A stretch of DNA of 64,000 bases, from the NCBI GenBank assembly GCA_037102815.1, contig BTPP01000008.1, forward strand, positions 248,001 through 312,000, written 5' to 3'. Position 1 is the first letter of the stretch. Each line of letters begins with the position of its first letter. A model generated the notes under the pieces. The model was not told the DNA's origin, did no database searches, and saw only the letters and a list, made by a program, of their open reading frames with translations. Source of the DNA: Neurospora intermedia. Taxonomy: Eukaryota; Ascomycota; Sordariomycetes; Sordariales; Sordariaceae. The position numbers and the translations under genes were made by a program. Below are positions 23,410-35,761 of this stretch, in pieces.

Positions 23410-24364
23410 GTTGACATCAAGGGCCTTGCTTACGTTCACGTATATGGCTGTTGGAACCCGAACGGATGCTTGACTTTCCTGTCGACACTTGAGAAGGAAA
23501 CAAAAAGGGAACATAGATAAACACGCCCCCATCGACGCGGATACCGTCATGATAAATCTGTCTTTTGCCGCCGCCGCCCGCCGCCCGCCGCCACCCGTCC
23601 TCACATTCCCCTCTTTCGAACGGGGTCAAGTTTCGCATATTTTGTTTTAGTCACCAACATCATCATCCTTCCTCTCTTTTTTGGGTATCACCGGGGCGGG
23701 GTCCATGTCATTTCCGTCCATCCATCCACCTCTGGACCTGGACATTCTTTCCATCTAGTCGGCGTTGCGGCGTAGTATTCTTTCGATATTTTTTCCAGTC
23801 TTCTTATACACGGGATGGGGGTGGGGGCGGAGGGCGGAAGAAGGGCAGGGCAGGCCTTTATCAAACTGTATCAGTAGTACCCACTATCATCATCATCTCA
23901 CACACGCATTGCGGCATGGGCTATGCATAGGATGTGCGATATGGACTGTATACATACTATGGGACTGTAGAGAAAGAGAAAAAGGAAAAGAGGAAGAGAA
24001 GAGACATAGCGGATAGCGGAGATGGAAGGAAATGGAGACCATTACCAAGCAACCCCTCCAAATCAACTGAAGCAACCAGCCAACCAGCCAGTTGAAAACT
24101 GACTCTTCGATCCTTGGAATATCTCTTCATTAGCTGATAGATAGACTGGAGGTTTTTCGGTGTTCAGAATGGGAAAGGAAAAAAAAAAAAAAAGGAATAT
24201 ATGTAATTTTGTTCGGCACTCGTGCTGCTGCAACCGTGTTCTGCTTATGAGTGCCTGAACGTTGAAATCGTAGTAGAGAAGCCCGGCCTTCATCAAGTCT
24301 AACGGGGTTCTTCTACCAAGGGGAAGGAAAGAGAAAAATAAAATAAAAATCAAAGAAAAATATG

Positions 24365-24399
<35 letters not shown>

Positions 24400-25319
24400 A
24401 GAAGAAAGAAAAAAAAAAAAAAAAAAAAGAAAGAAGACGCAACGCGAATGCACATTTGGTCTCTACGTATTCACTGTTGCAAATCCCATCCATCCATCCG
24501 TCCATCCATCCATCCATCCATCCATCCATCCATCCATCCATCCATCCATCCATCCATCCATCCATCCATATCGCCTTCGATCTACTTTTTTTCTTTTTCT
24601 TTTCTTCTTCCCGGTGTCTCACAGTACTGAATCTTAGAGTCAATGGATACTACGACCCATGTTCGCAGCAAATGTCAAATCCCCAAAATGGCAATCTCGT
24701 TACGTTCATAAGTTTTTCTTGACTTTTGGAGCCCCCAAGAGCCTTGGTGCCTTGGCGGAACTATAATTGCCAATAATGCCCTTGCTGCTGCTCATCACTT
24801 GAGGTCCAGACACGCAGTGGGTAGTCGGTACCTAGGGTATCTATATGATGGAACGCTGCGTGGGCGGTTTTCACGATTAGGAGGTGTCCATTATTATTCG
24901 AATCGAGCCTACCTACCCTTGAGTGGCCAGTGGCCACACACGATCTCAGCCCCGACGAATGCATACCTAAGTAGGCGTACTACTTGGGTAAACACTTGGT
25001 ATTGACATAACTTCTATTCTTTAGGTTATGTCCTTCATCTCTGTTGTTCATCCAAGAAGAAAGGTCCAGCCTGCCTGCCTGCCTCAGTTGTCTCTGTCTG
25101 CCTTAATGGCAATCTTTTCTCTGTCTAGGTTTTAACCAATGCGTTTGCTTGCAATCGCTCCGCCCATGTTCTATTACAGTTACTGCATCTTTGCTTGTTT
25201 CAAGCACCATCGTCTTCACTTTCTAAGGTGTCATCATCACCGTCCCGCTCACTCGTCATCGTTGTCGTAGTCATAAGCTTCGTAACCAAGTTTGTAGCCT
25301 CTTCAACCACCCTCGACAC
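23410..25319. other. 3' flank and spacer with simple repeats
   Basis: Probable 3' untranslated regions of the membrane-protein gene (left) and of the debranching-enzyme gene (right, minus). Poly-A runs of 32 and 20 bases lie at 24365-24396 and 24409-24428, and a CCAT tetranucleotide array follows. Open frames over these repeats are artefacts of low complexity. Confidence 0.5.
24486..24569. repeat. (CCAT)n microsatellite, about 21 units
   Basis: An uninterrupted run of tccatccatcc with a single variant (ccg) near 24500. It gives repetitive His/Pro/Ser or Met/Asp/Gly/Trp frames on the two strands, none of them genes. Confidence 0.95.
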
Positions 25320-28300
25320 CTATCTCAAGGGAAGTGAGTGCTTCTCAAGCTTGGCCTGTTCCTCAGCAGCGTCCATGTAGAGGTCGATCAAGCAACCGGC
25401 GGACCACGCTTGGGTAGGAGACTGCAGTAGAAATCCAACGGTTAGTATACTATTCATATGTTTAGGCGGTTGTACATATGGGAAACTCACAGAATCATGA
25501 CACTCCTCTCCATTCTTGTTGGTCAACTCCGTAAGTCCGGCCCATGGGCTCCGCTGAATCATCTCCTTGCATCCTATAAGTCGCCTGGTGACCTGCTGGA
25601 ATGCCTCAGTGCGGCCCTCGGCATCGTCACGGCCGCGGCGCATCAAGTCGAACTTGAGCAGCGCCCGGAGGAAGAAACCAGTCGGCCACAGCCACTCAGG
25701 ACCCTGGTGGTAGTTGCGACCCTTGCTGGTGGCAAAGTCGTCGCTGTCCTCGCTGTTGTTGTAGTACGGTCTGTAGTTCATGTCGCTGGGGTCGAGCGTA
25801 GCCATACCAGTGGGACCACGGAGAGCGGTGTCGGCAACCCAGAGAGCATGCATGGCGTGCTCCGGAACGAAGAGGTCGGCGGCGCATGTCATGGCAATGG
25901 GGAAGTTGCTGCGGAGCTGGTAGTCTTCATACTCCTTACCGGAACGGTAGAGATCCTTGTAGATGCCACGACGGTTGATGATCGCCGGGTTGACATCGTA
26001 CTTGGAGTCCTCGTCGGGGGAGATGGGGACGAAGTAGCAACGCTCAAAGTTGTCCTTGATGAGAGCAGCCCAGTCCTTGAGAGTGATTTCGGTACCATCG
26101 GCCTTGCGAACACTAGAGTGCTTGAACTTGCCGGCTTCATTGAGAGAAGCTGCCCACTTCAGGTTGCTGTACAACATACCCGTGATCTCAACGGCAGCAC
26201 CGTCTCTGGGAGTTCCTGGCACACCCTTGGAACCAGCACGCTCGCTCTCGCCCATCTTGTCCATCCAGGTACCGCAGTTGGCTTGGTTACCGCCGAAGAT
26301 GAAACCGTTGCTCCAGTCAACCTTGATCTCCTGATTGAAACCGGCATCGCTCATCTGCATGTCCAAGTTGGGGCCAGCGTTGGCCTCACGGTACTTCATG
26401 CCCTCGGCATGGCGCTGGAAAACTTCTTGGATGATCTCGGCGATGGTGCTTTCCTTGCTGTACGCACGCTCATCATCGACGTCAAAGTACGTATCATCGT
26501 AAGGGAGGAAACGGCGCTTGACCTTGTCGTCTAGGATCGACAAGCCATCAGGAACCAGACGGGTGTAGTCCTGGATGCACTGCAGGAAGAACCAGACAGA
26601 ATCTCTAGAGTTGTATCTGGGGTTATTGCCGCTTCCTAGAAGATTAGGGATCATGCCATGCTTGAGCACACTGGCAAAGGCGTGGATGTGCTCTCTGGCT
26701 TCTGCGTAACGACCAGTACCGAGGTACAGGCCGCGGAGAGAAATGAACACATCGCGACCCCAGCAGCGAGCCCACTCAACAGCGAAGTGAGGAAGACCCG
26801 CAGCAAGCGACGGCACGAGGCGGTTAGGATACAGTGATGCCGACTTTACCAGACCAGTCATCTGAACGCTAACCATGGCCAAACTCTGCAGGAACCATTG
26901 ACCCTTTATGACATTGTTGTTCATGAGGGAGATACCGCGTTCAAAGGCCGCGTTATAAGCTGTGCGAAGCACAAGACCGAAGTATCTAGGAAGCAAGAAG
27001 CTTGGAATGGGACGAATAGCATCAAAGCGCTCCTTCAACCATTGAGCAGGCTTCGCCAGCCGGCGAAAGTCCTCTTTCTTCGAGGCACGCTCAAGTCTCC
27101 CAACAATGTAGTCAAGAGCCCACTGGCCGTCTCGGAGATGCTGGCATAGAGGATGGGCGAGATTGTTGTCCTTGATGACATCCTTCAAAATGCTCCACCA
27201 ACCCTGCAATCCAGCGTACACAATCTTGCCGTGGCCAGGGATGTCGTAGGTTCCATCCTGGCCTTCGCTAGCATCACGCTCCTCAGGCTCGCACTTGTAC
27301 AGAAGGAAGTTGAGATCGACAAGATCAAGCTCATCCATTGCTGCCTTTGCGCCAGAGGTGACAAAGTTGTCCAAACCACTCGAGTGCTCTGCCGCCGGAA
27401 TCCAAGTCTCAAAGAGAGCAATACTTCCAGGAGGGAACTTTTCACGGACGGTGATAATGGTATCCTGGCCCTTGACTTCCATCCGCACGCCTGGCAAACC
27501 GACCAGACGGCTGGGAAGACCACGAAGATGCTTCTTGTCGCCCAGGACCTCCTCAACAGCTTCCTTGCTGGCATCAACCTCGAGCATCCAGCTACCGAGA
27601 TGGCGAGCCTTTGTGCCGGTCAGGTGGACAGGGTTGAAAGCGCCATTGCCATTTCCATAACCGGGGAACGCAGTGTGTGCGATGAGGAAGTAGCCCTTTC
27701 TTGACTCCTGATGGACTCTGTGGACCGTGACGTACTCGTCCTCATGGTGAATATGCGTCTCATCATAGCCATCCATACCCATCAAGGTGTGGATCTGGTT
27801 GAGAAGCTTCTTCACACCAGCGATTCCATCCTTGCCCTCTCCCGTTTTGACAGGAGCTTTGGAAGCCTCGGACGTGTAAAGGCGGGTTTCGCCAACCAAG
27901 TCAACAAGCTTAGGATAGATCTCATCGTATCCCATCACGCTGCCGGTAGCGCTAGCACACATGGCAACCAGGGCTGCGTTGGGTAGCGTGTCACGCGCAT
28001 CGCGCTTCTGAGCAGGAACCTCATTGTCATGAGTGCAGTCCATGAATAGTGCTTGTACAGGAACCGGCCTGATACGGCGGATAACCTCGCGTGTGTAGAC
28101 GCCATCCCCGTTGGTGCCGCTGATGGACGACGAGCGGCCCTCGTTGCTTGATACTTCGTCAACTTCGAAGCTGCCAATAGGTCGACCTCCGTGACGATGA
28201 ACCAGACGACTGAGCTCGCCAGTGCTCCATGCTTGCATGGCCTCACGAATGAGTGCGCTAATACCCAGACGCTTGACAAAGACGTAATCCATCTCCTCAG

Positions 28301-30171
28301 AGCCGGTGAAAAGCTCCGCAACGACATAGAGATCGGGGCGAACACGACGAGCCTCATCCAAAATGTGCTCAGCGACATGAAGAGGCGTGGAATGGCAGTT
28401 GTCGATACGGAAGCCGGCAAAGTATTTGGCCAACATGCGGGCGTACTTGGTCATGTGCTCCCAAAGCCATGGGCTGTCTTCAGGACCGCTTCCGTAGCGG
28501 AGCTTCGTGCAGTCTCCCCAGACAATGACTTCTCGGCGAAGGTAGACACGAGAATCGGGACCGGCATTGTCGACCAGCGCGTTTCCGCCCCATACCCATC
28601 CGTTGTTTGCGAGAACCAGGTCTTCCTTCTTGTGCTTTTTCGTCTTCTCGTTGACAGGAAGACGAGTGAAGTACGTCTCGATCAGAGGATTCTCAGCGTT
28701 GATGGGCCCGAGCTTTGGGCCGTGGTCATCGAGCCGGACATACTTGATGCGATTGAACAGCTGCTGCAGGATCTCGGCAACTTCGTCATCATACTCCTTG
28801 AAAAATGGAACGTTGACGATCTCCAGAATCTCAACAATCCTGGTTCTGGCTGCAGCCTGATCGGCAGTATCCTTTGTCTCTCCTTCGTACCGGCCGAAGA
28901 TAGCAGACAAAAGAGCGGCAGCCACCTTGGGGTTAGCCCTCCGCCTGAAGCGCTCACCAAGATAATCCATGTTTTGCAGACCATGCTGGATCAAAAAATC
29001 TGCCTGCTCCTTAGGGGTAGCGGAGTGTAGAGAGTCGATACCTCCAGCTCCAACGGAGGCCTGTGGGAAGTCAATGTCGTTGGCAGCCCAGGACTTGACC
29101 GCGGTATCGGCATCACGCTCTACATCAAGAGTATAGTACTCCCAGAGACGAATCTCGGCAATGACCTCTTTCTTGATGGCATCCATAATCTTGACCAGAT
29201 CATCGACGTCCTTGAGCTCGGTGGGAAGACCAAGCTCTTCCAACCTGGTGCCCAACTCGAGCAGCTTGGTGTCGAGAAGGTAAGCGGACTCAAGCCATGG
29301 CGCAGTCGTCAAGTTGTATCCGGCCTCGGGATGCTCCAAGAGCCACTCGCTGTTGTGTGCAGTGTGGTTGAGGACAATGTCCGTCAAGCTGAGCAGGGAG
29401 TGGTTCTTCTCCAGACTTTCCACCATTTTCTGGACATCCGGCTCGCCCGCGGGGAAGCAGGCTGGGTCCCAGCCCAATTGATCATACAAACTGTATGGCG
29501 AATTTGATGCACCTCGTACCTGCAGCGGTGTGAAGTGGATCATGTTGTAACCTCGGTCGCTGATTCCCCGAAGATGGCGCTCCCAGTCTGTTGGATACTT
29601 GCCCATGAACTTGCTGATGATGGAGAAGATGGAGAGCGCCGGAAGTGGCAGCGGCTGCCCGTCCAGCGAGAGCCGGGGCGCGACATCGATGTAGTACAAC
29701 GGCGTCTTTTTCTGAGTAGCCTTGGTCACGGTTCCGTCGGCGTTGACCAGGCTGCTGGCCAAATCAGGGAGTTCGGCATATGTGGTGTAGAAGGCGTACG
29801 CGCCAGCCTCGTAAATCGGGATCGAAATCTCGAGTGTGCGGTTGAAGTCAGGAACGAGCCTGTGGCGGGTTTGTTAGCCATGTTTTACGGTATTCTAGAG
29901 GATTTATCTGATGAGAAAAGAATAGGGGGTGGGTTGTTTACTTGAACTCGCGGAACTTGTTCCGCTGGAACTGCTCGCCGTGCTCAGGGATGTTCACCCA
30001 CAAGCTGCCATGGCTGCAGATGCTGGAAGTGCCCTCGATGGCAAAGCGAATCGTTACTGGATCTTTTGATTTGGGCGCAATGTAAATGTACTCGCCAGGC
30101 ACGTCAGGCGAGCCATCGTCCTTCAGCGGCAATAGGTAAACTTCGTTGGAAACCATGGTTCTGGGGATCAT
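25320..30171 (-). CDS. GDB1: Glycogen debranching enzyme (4-alpha-glucanotransferase / amylo-1,6-glucosidase)
   Basis: A bifunctional cytosolic enzyme that shifts maltotriosyl units and then hydrolyses the alpha-1,6 branch glucose during glycogen breakdown. Exons 30171-29942, 29859-25491 and 25421-25320 give 1566 residues, close to the roughly 1530 of yeast and animal enzymes. The GH13-type transferase part shows DIVLNHTAHNSEWLLEHP, the nucleophile in GFRIDNCHS (Asp about 563), the acid/base in VVAELFTG (Glu about 592) and the third acid in CTHDNE (Asp about 688). The glucosidase part shows WGRDVFISLRGL, NCGTWMDKMGE and GPEWLWPTGFFLRAL. Intron 1 is marked by a frame change after KFREF. Intron 2 (69 bases) has GTGAGT, TACTAAC and CTGCAG signals but contains no stop and is a multiple of three, so the frame reads through it; removing it restores the family sequence CHDSSPTQAWSAG. 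Start: the first ATG of two nearby, 15 bases apart. Confidence 0.97.
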
Positions 30172-33100
30172 GTTGGGGAAAGGGAGGCGGGGTCGGAGGG
30201 AGCTTCCCGCGACCTTTAGTACTAAGAGGAGCTCTGAGAGTGCTGGCGTGTCGGTGAGGGGCTAGGCTCTAGCGTAGCGGACCGGCGGCGATGGAGCTTG
30301 GTGCTAGGCGATTCGAGAGGAGACAAAACTTGTAAGGATCAACACGGTGGGATCCCAAGTATATCTGCCTGATCAGCAAGAAAGTTAGAACGGTTTCACC
30401 CTATCAACGACGTCCGTACGGGCTGCGGGAGCTGTGGTGGCGATGCCTGTATGTAACGACTGTAACGCTGAGAGGACACAGGAAATCAGGGATACCGCTG
30501 GTCTTACGGTTGTTGGTCTCTTGGACACGAAATATGTAGACGGCAGAAGAGACAGAGAGAGCTTTGCAAGCGACGTGGCTCCAACGAAAGCCAAGGGAGC
30601 CAGAGAGAGATTATGTATGTAGGCAATGTAGGTGATGGCGTCCAAGAGAGGTCCAAATCGTAGTATCGTAGGTATGGGCCCGTGTAGTTTGGCTGTGATA
30701 GGACCGGAAGCAGACAATAGCTTCCAGACTGGGGCTCGACTGTAGCAACTTGGCTGGCGAGCAAGCTTACAACCAAGTTTGGCTTCTAGCTCGACAGCTT
30801 GGCCAGGGGTTGATATACCGGAATGCCAGTCTAGAGCTGAAGAGACCCGTCAGAAAACAGGCAAAAAGCAGCAAAGACAACCTAACACTGGCGATGCCAC
30901 CCCAGCCCGTGTTCAACACCACCTCGGACCTGCCACGGCAAGTGGTGACAAACGAGACAAGGAAGTAAGCTGATGGAGGTCGTGAGAGCGCAGCACGTCG
31001 AGACGGCGCCAAGAGCGAGCTCGATCCACACCCAACAATTACTTGTCCAATTACAGACGAGCGTGCAGGAGTGACACTGACAGCGAATATGACTGCTGCA
31101 GGGCAGCTGCGACTTTGGAAAGAAAAAGAGACGAGACCTCGATGGGAGTTGTGATGTGGTGGACGATGCCGCATTAGTCCGTGAAGCAACGAAGGTGTTG
31201 TGCACTTTCCTTTATGTCCATTCTCCATGTCATGGCCTGAACGTAGGTGCCTTCCCTCCCGCGAGATCTGAGGGTTTGCCTTATCGTCGGTTTCAACATC
31301 GGCGATTAAACAACGCCTTGACAGTTTGACAGTCTGTGCCTGAAGATCCTTGACTCGTCACAACGTGCTTGGCCAGTTCCAGAACCATTCAAGTTGCGAG
31401 GCGCGAGAGCGCTCGGGGAGCTCCAGGTCCGATCGGACAAGCAGAACATTGCCCATGGCGCCCAACGGCCGGTTTAGTGTACACTACAAGCTTCGAGCGC
31501 AGATCGATGCCCCGCTGTCTGGAACCGCAGAGTAATTTCCTCGACATGGCATAACAAGATGCTGACCGCAAAAAGACCTAAGCGGGGCAGTTTATTCCCG
31601 CCTGGGCTCTAACGGGATGACGATGTTCACCAGTGGGGGCTAGAGGTACTCGGTAGAGGCTTGGACTTTCTAGTTGGAGAAGGGGCCTTCTCCTCGTCCT
31701 GCACATGTATTTATGACTGGAGAGACCTGACAGATGTTATCACCAGAGTTTCGGCCGCTGTGAAGGTTAAGTGTTGGTTTGGATCACTTTTCAGGCCCCA
31801 GACTTGCCTGACTGCAGAAACTTCATCCATACCGATCAACAGCTCCCAAAGCAGTGGGCTGTTCAAACGCTGTCTTGGAAAAAGGAACGAAGCGAGGGGT
31901 GGCATTGGGCTGCCCCGCGTCGATTCCATATCCCTGTCCAATCTCCAATGACATCACCAAATGGTCGTGGTAGGCGCACAGACCACCACAGGAACTCCCG
32001 CATCCGGAAGGGGACGGCATCGGACGACAAGTCGTGGACCGATTGGATCGGCACCTCTGTCGCTTCTCCCTGCTTGTCCGACTGCAGGCGATGCGCCGGC
32101 CGTTTTTGGGACTCGGCACCCGGTAGTTGTACGGCTTCCGGAGCCCAACATACTGAGATTTGGGCGGAGCTTTGCTGGGCTAGGATCCGAATCCGGCTGT
32201 GGGAACTGGTGAGGACCTTATATATACATAAGTGGCCCAGTGGAATATGCCCGCGAAACTTTGGGGCTTCTAATGATTGGGGGATGATAAGCTTAACAAC
32301 ATCAGACGGTGGGTTTTTGACTTCAGACTGATCCCAAGTCAAGATCAATGTTATTGCATCTACATCGTGCAAGGCCTAGCGATATCGAAGATCGATGCTT
32401 GCCCGAAGAATTCACGTTGAGTCTAAAAACGGTGTGGCTATTCGGGATTAGATTAAAGGGACTGGTCTCAGCCGGATCGATGTCGACGATCCTCCAAGAT
32501 AGGAAACTCTCATCAAAGTGCAACACAGTCGGGCCACGTGCGCTCTCCTTCACGTGTAAGCCGACAGGTTGTGCGGTTCAAGTGATCAACTCTTGGACCC
32601 TGATAAAGTTCCTGCGGGGACCGCTCGTATGGCATGATGTCTGAGCAAGGGAGGCAAGCCCGCCAGTTTGGTTCAAGCTTGCTCGAGCACGGTCCTCATC
32701 AGAGATGGTAACTCCATTAAACAAGCTTCACGGGACCGGGCGTGCAGAACTCAATTTCTCACAAAAAATACCAGACAAAGAAAAAAAAAAAAAAGGAGGG
32801 GGGGAAGAATGAAGAAGGAAAAAAAAAGGGAAAAAAGAGAAAAACTACCCAGCTTCGACATCAACCGCCTACTGTCCGGGACAAGGTCCGCACGGCGACC
32901 GACGGGCCCCTTTCGGTCCCCAGACTGAGACACCAACACTTCAGTCGGAGTCCAACATGTTATGTAGCTCCATATTAGGATTCAGACGCCCCGGATTTTC
33001 TAGCAGAATCCAGACTTGCTTTCTGTGGATCCCTCAGCGCTTCTCTTACTCCCGTGACAGGACGGGATTCGCAGTGTCAACCGAAAAGGGGTTCCGCAAC

Positions 33101-34127
33101 CCCGCCATGTTCCCCGCAGAGCCCTTAACGGTTCGGGATTGTGCCCGCCCAAAATTTCGAAAGTATTCTGGCAACAAAGGGGCGGCGCTATGGCTCTTTT
33201 TGTGTGTTGTCGCCAACGATGCTGGAGCATGTTTTGCCTCGGTACATGATGACGATGTCGCATTATCATGAAGCGAGGTTTGGTTTATGGTCGATGGTTA
33301 TCTTTTTTTTTTTTCCCTTTTATAATGTAGCATCAGGTCTGGCCGAGATGTACATATGTAGACCGAGGTGCTCGGCAGAAGTGAAAATCAAATGCGGAAA
33401 GCAGGGGCGCGACTCAAGCATTCTCGTAATTGTAACCCAAGCCAGGCCATCCAGGCCTTGCCCAACGACCCCGGTAACTTTCACAAGCTTGCCGTCTCCA
33501 ATTCTGCCGGGGCATGCGCGTGAAACGGAGAGTGGGAAAGTGCGCTACGGGAGCGATTTTTTTGTTGAGATTCTGATAGGGCATTGAGCAGTAGTAGCGA
33601 ATGACTTCCTTCGGCTGCCGCGCGCTCCTCCTGCGTCATTGTGCCTCTTGTTGTACACATATCAGATCTGTTGACCCTCGTGCTCCTGCCGTTACTTTTT
33701 ATTCTTCTTTTTTTCCCCTTCCCTTCTCTTTTTCCCCTCCTCCATTTATCAGATGAACTGTTCCCGTCTCGGACAACCCCGTCTCCATCAGGCTCGTTAC
33801 AGAAGCCGAATCTTGAGCTCAGACGCCGCCTCCGTCTTCCATTATCTTGTACAGGGTCAAGGCCCAAAACTACATCTATCGTTCTCGTCCCCGCCCACCC
33901 ACCCAGCGCTCCGCCGTCGGTTTTACGTCCAGTCTTCGGCCGTTATTTCGAACCCAACTTCTCCTTTTCACCGACAACTTCCCCAAAGCCCCCAAACCGC
34001 AACCCGTGCCGACGTTCTTAAGCCAGCTTCGTCCCTCTGGTCCACCCGCAGTAGCAGAGCCTCCCTTGCTCCTCCTCCGAACAATACACGACACCTCCCT
34101 GTTCGCAGATACTCTCAAGTCACCAAA
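30172..34127. other. Divergent intergenic region between GDB1 and GPD
   Basis: About 4 kb separating the minus-strand debranching-enzyme start from the plus-strand glycerol-phosphate dehydrogenase start. Open frames (for example 32372-31863 minus) lack domains. A purine-rich stretch lies at 32775-32850 and a T run at 33303-33313. The pyrimidine-rich segment 33700-33770 is the probable leader of the GPD gene. The last 375 bases before 34128 are open in the GPD frame (see findings). Confidence 0.5.
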
Positions 34128-35327
34128 ATGACTGTCAACAACTTCACCAAGAAACACAAGGTTACCGTCATCGGCTCCGGTAACTGGGGCACCACAGTGG
34201 CCAAGCTCGTTGCCGAGAATTGCGCAGAGCACCCCGATACGTTCGAGAAGGATGTTCAGATGTGGGTTTACGAGGAGAACGTCACTCTCCCCAAGGACTC
34301 CAAGCACTTTGATGCCTCGATCGGCGAGCAACCGCAGAAGCTCACCCACATCCTCAACACGTATCATGAGAACGTCAAATACCTCCCCGGCATCCCGTTG
34401 CCCCACAACCTTGTCGCCAACCCTTCGCTGGTAGACGCCGTCAAGGACTCGAGCATCCTCATCTTCAACCTTCCCCACGAGTTCATCGGCAACATCTGCA
34501 GACAGATCAAGGACCACATTGCGCCCTATGCTCGCGGCATCAGCTGCATCAAGGGTGTCTCCGTCACCGACGACAAGATTGAGCTTATTTGCAACTACGT
34601 CAGCGATGCTCTCAACATCTACTGTGGTGCCCTTAGCGGTGCCAACATTGCCAGCGAGATTGCCAACGAGCAGTGGTGCGAGACCACCATTGCCTACAAC
34701 ACCCCCTTGGTTGACAGGCGCGACGAGAACGGCAAGCCGGTCGGCAACGGCGAGTCCAACGACCACACCAAGCACCTCACGCCGTTGCCGCTCGACTACC
34801 CTCCTCTGGATCACGATGAGTGGTCGCTGCTCTTCAGCCGCCCCTACTTCACAGTCTCCATGGTGTCAGACATTGTCGGTGTCTCGCTGGCTGGTGCGCT
34901 CAAGAACATTGTCGCCATTGCTTGCGGCTATGTCGAGGGACACGGCTGGAACATGACTGCCAAGACCGCCGTCATGCGCCGCGGCATGCAGGAGATTATT
35001 CGTTTCGCCAACGAGTTCTTCCCCGGCCAGATCGAACCCAGGACCTTCTGGGAGGAAAGTGCCGGCTGGGGTGACATGATCGTGAGCTGCACTTCCGCCC
35101 GCAACTGGAGGTGCTCCAAGTTGGCCGTGGAGCGCAACCTGCCCATTGAGGAGGTTGAGAAGACGGAACTTAACGGACAGAAGCTGCAGGGTATCTCCAC
35201 TACCCGCGAGGTCAGCAGCTTCCTCCGTGCTAAGGGCGCCGAGGAGCGTTACCCCGTTTTCATGGCTGTTGAACGCATCATCGACCAGGAGATCAAGGTG
35301 GAGGAGATTCCCAAGCTTTTCAAGTAA
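34128..35327 (+). CDS. GPD1: Glycerol-3-phosphate dehydrogenase (NAD+)
   Basis: Reduces dihydroxyacetone phosphate to glycerol-3-phosphate with NADH, feeding glycerol (osmolyte) and glycerolipid synthesis. The 399-residue protein starts MTVNNFTKKHKVTVIGSGNWG, with the Rossmann GSGNWG at about 16-21. It carries FNLPHEFI and SCIKGV in the nucleotide-binding part, SLAGALKNIVAIACGY with the catalytic lysine, KTAVMRRGMQEI, and a C-terminal LQGISTTREV. It is intronless. I chose the ATG at 34128 (context accaaaATGAC) because it matches the usual cytosolic start. The same frame is open back to an ATG at 33753, which would add 125 residues ending RRYSQVTK. It is convergent with the gene ending at 35762, 434 bases away. 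Confidence 0.97.
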   Translation: MTVNNFTKKHKVTVIGSGNWGTTVAKLVAENCAEHPDTFEKDVQMWVYEENVTLPKDSKHFDASIGEQPQKLTHILNTYHENVKYLPGIPLPHNLVANPSLVDAVKDSSILIFNLPHEFIGNICRQIKDHIAPYARGISCIKGVSVTDDKIELICNYVSDALNIYCGALSGANIASEIANEQWCETTIAYNTPLVDRRDENGKPVGNGESNDHTKHLTPLPLDYPPLDHDEWSLLFSRPYFTVSMVSDIVGVSLAGALKNIVAIACGYVEGHGWNMTAKTAVMRRGMQEIIRFANEFFPGQIEPRTFWEESAGWGDMIVSCTSARNWRCSKLAVERNLPIEEVEKTELNGQKLQGISTTREVSSFLRAKGAEERYPVFMAVERIIDQEIKVEEIPKLFK

Positions 35328-35761
35328 AAGAGACATGAAAAAAAAAAATGCAAGTATCAGTTCGGGTTGCGATCATGGGGCGTTTTACGGCGGTTTAGGT
35401 ACTTTGGGTTTTTTAAAGTGCATCAAGCCTGTTGTCAGGGGAGTTCCATTGTCCCAAGGTGTGGGGAACGGCATTTGAGTCCCTCATGTATACGGGGTCG
35501 GATTTATGCGTACCATAGCGTGTCAGATACCATTGAGGAACACAAAATCATTCACACATATAAGGAGAGGGTGCTTCCTCGCGGGATGGTGTAGCCTAAT
35601 TCGGTATGTGTACGGTGTCTTTAGCTTGAGGCGTAATGGAACCTTTTTCTTGTATTACATACCATGTTGATATAGTATCCAGGTAAACTGTGCAGAGTGC
35701 AACGACCCCAAAATCAAGCCTATAACGGCATACAATCGAGCCAGGCCCTTTCCCGAATTTC

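Noticed and set aside
24350-24722. Repetitive frames over poly-A and CCAT repeats
   Set aside because: Arise solely from microsatellites that contain no stop codons.
25458-26534. Plus-strand frame of 358 codons and several others antisense to the debranching enzyme
   Set aside because: Shadow frames of a clearly identified conserved gene.
31863-32372. Minus-strand frame of 169 codons between GDB1 and GPD
   Set aside because: No recognisable motif, competing frames of similar length on both strands, and no codon bias apparent.
33876-34814. Minus-strand frame of 312 codons across the GPD gene
   Set aside because: It is the mirror frame of strongly biased GPD codons; Val/Leu/Asp-rich content is typical of such shadows.
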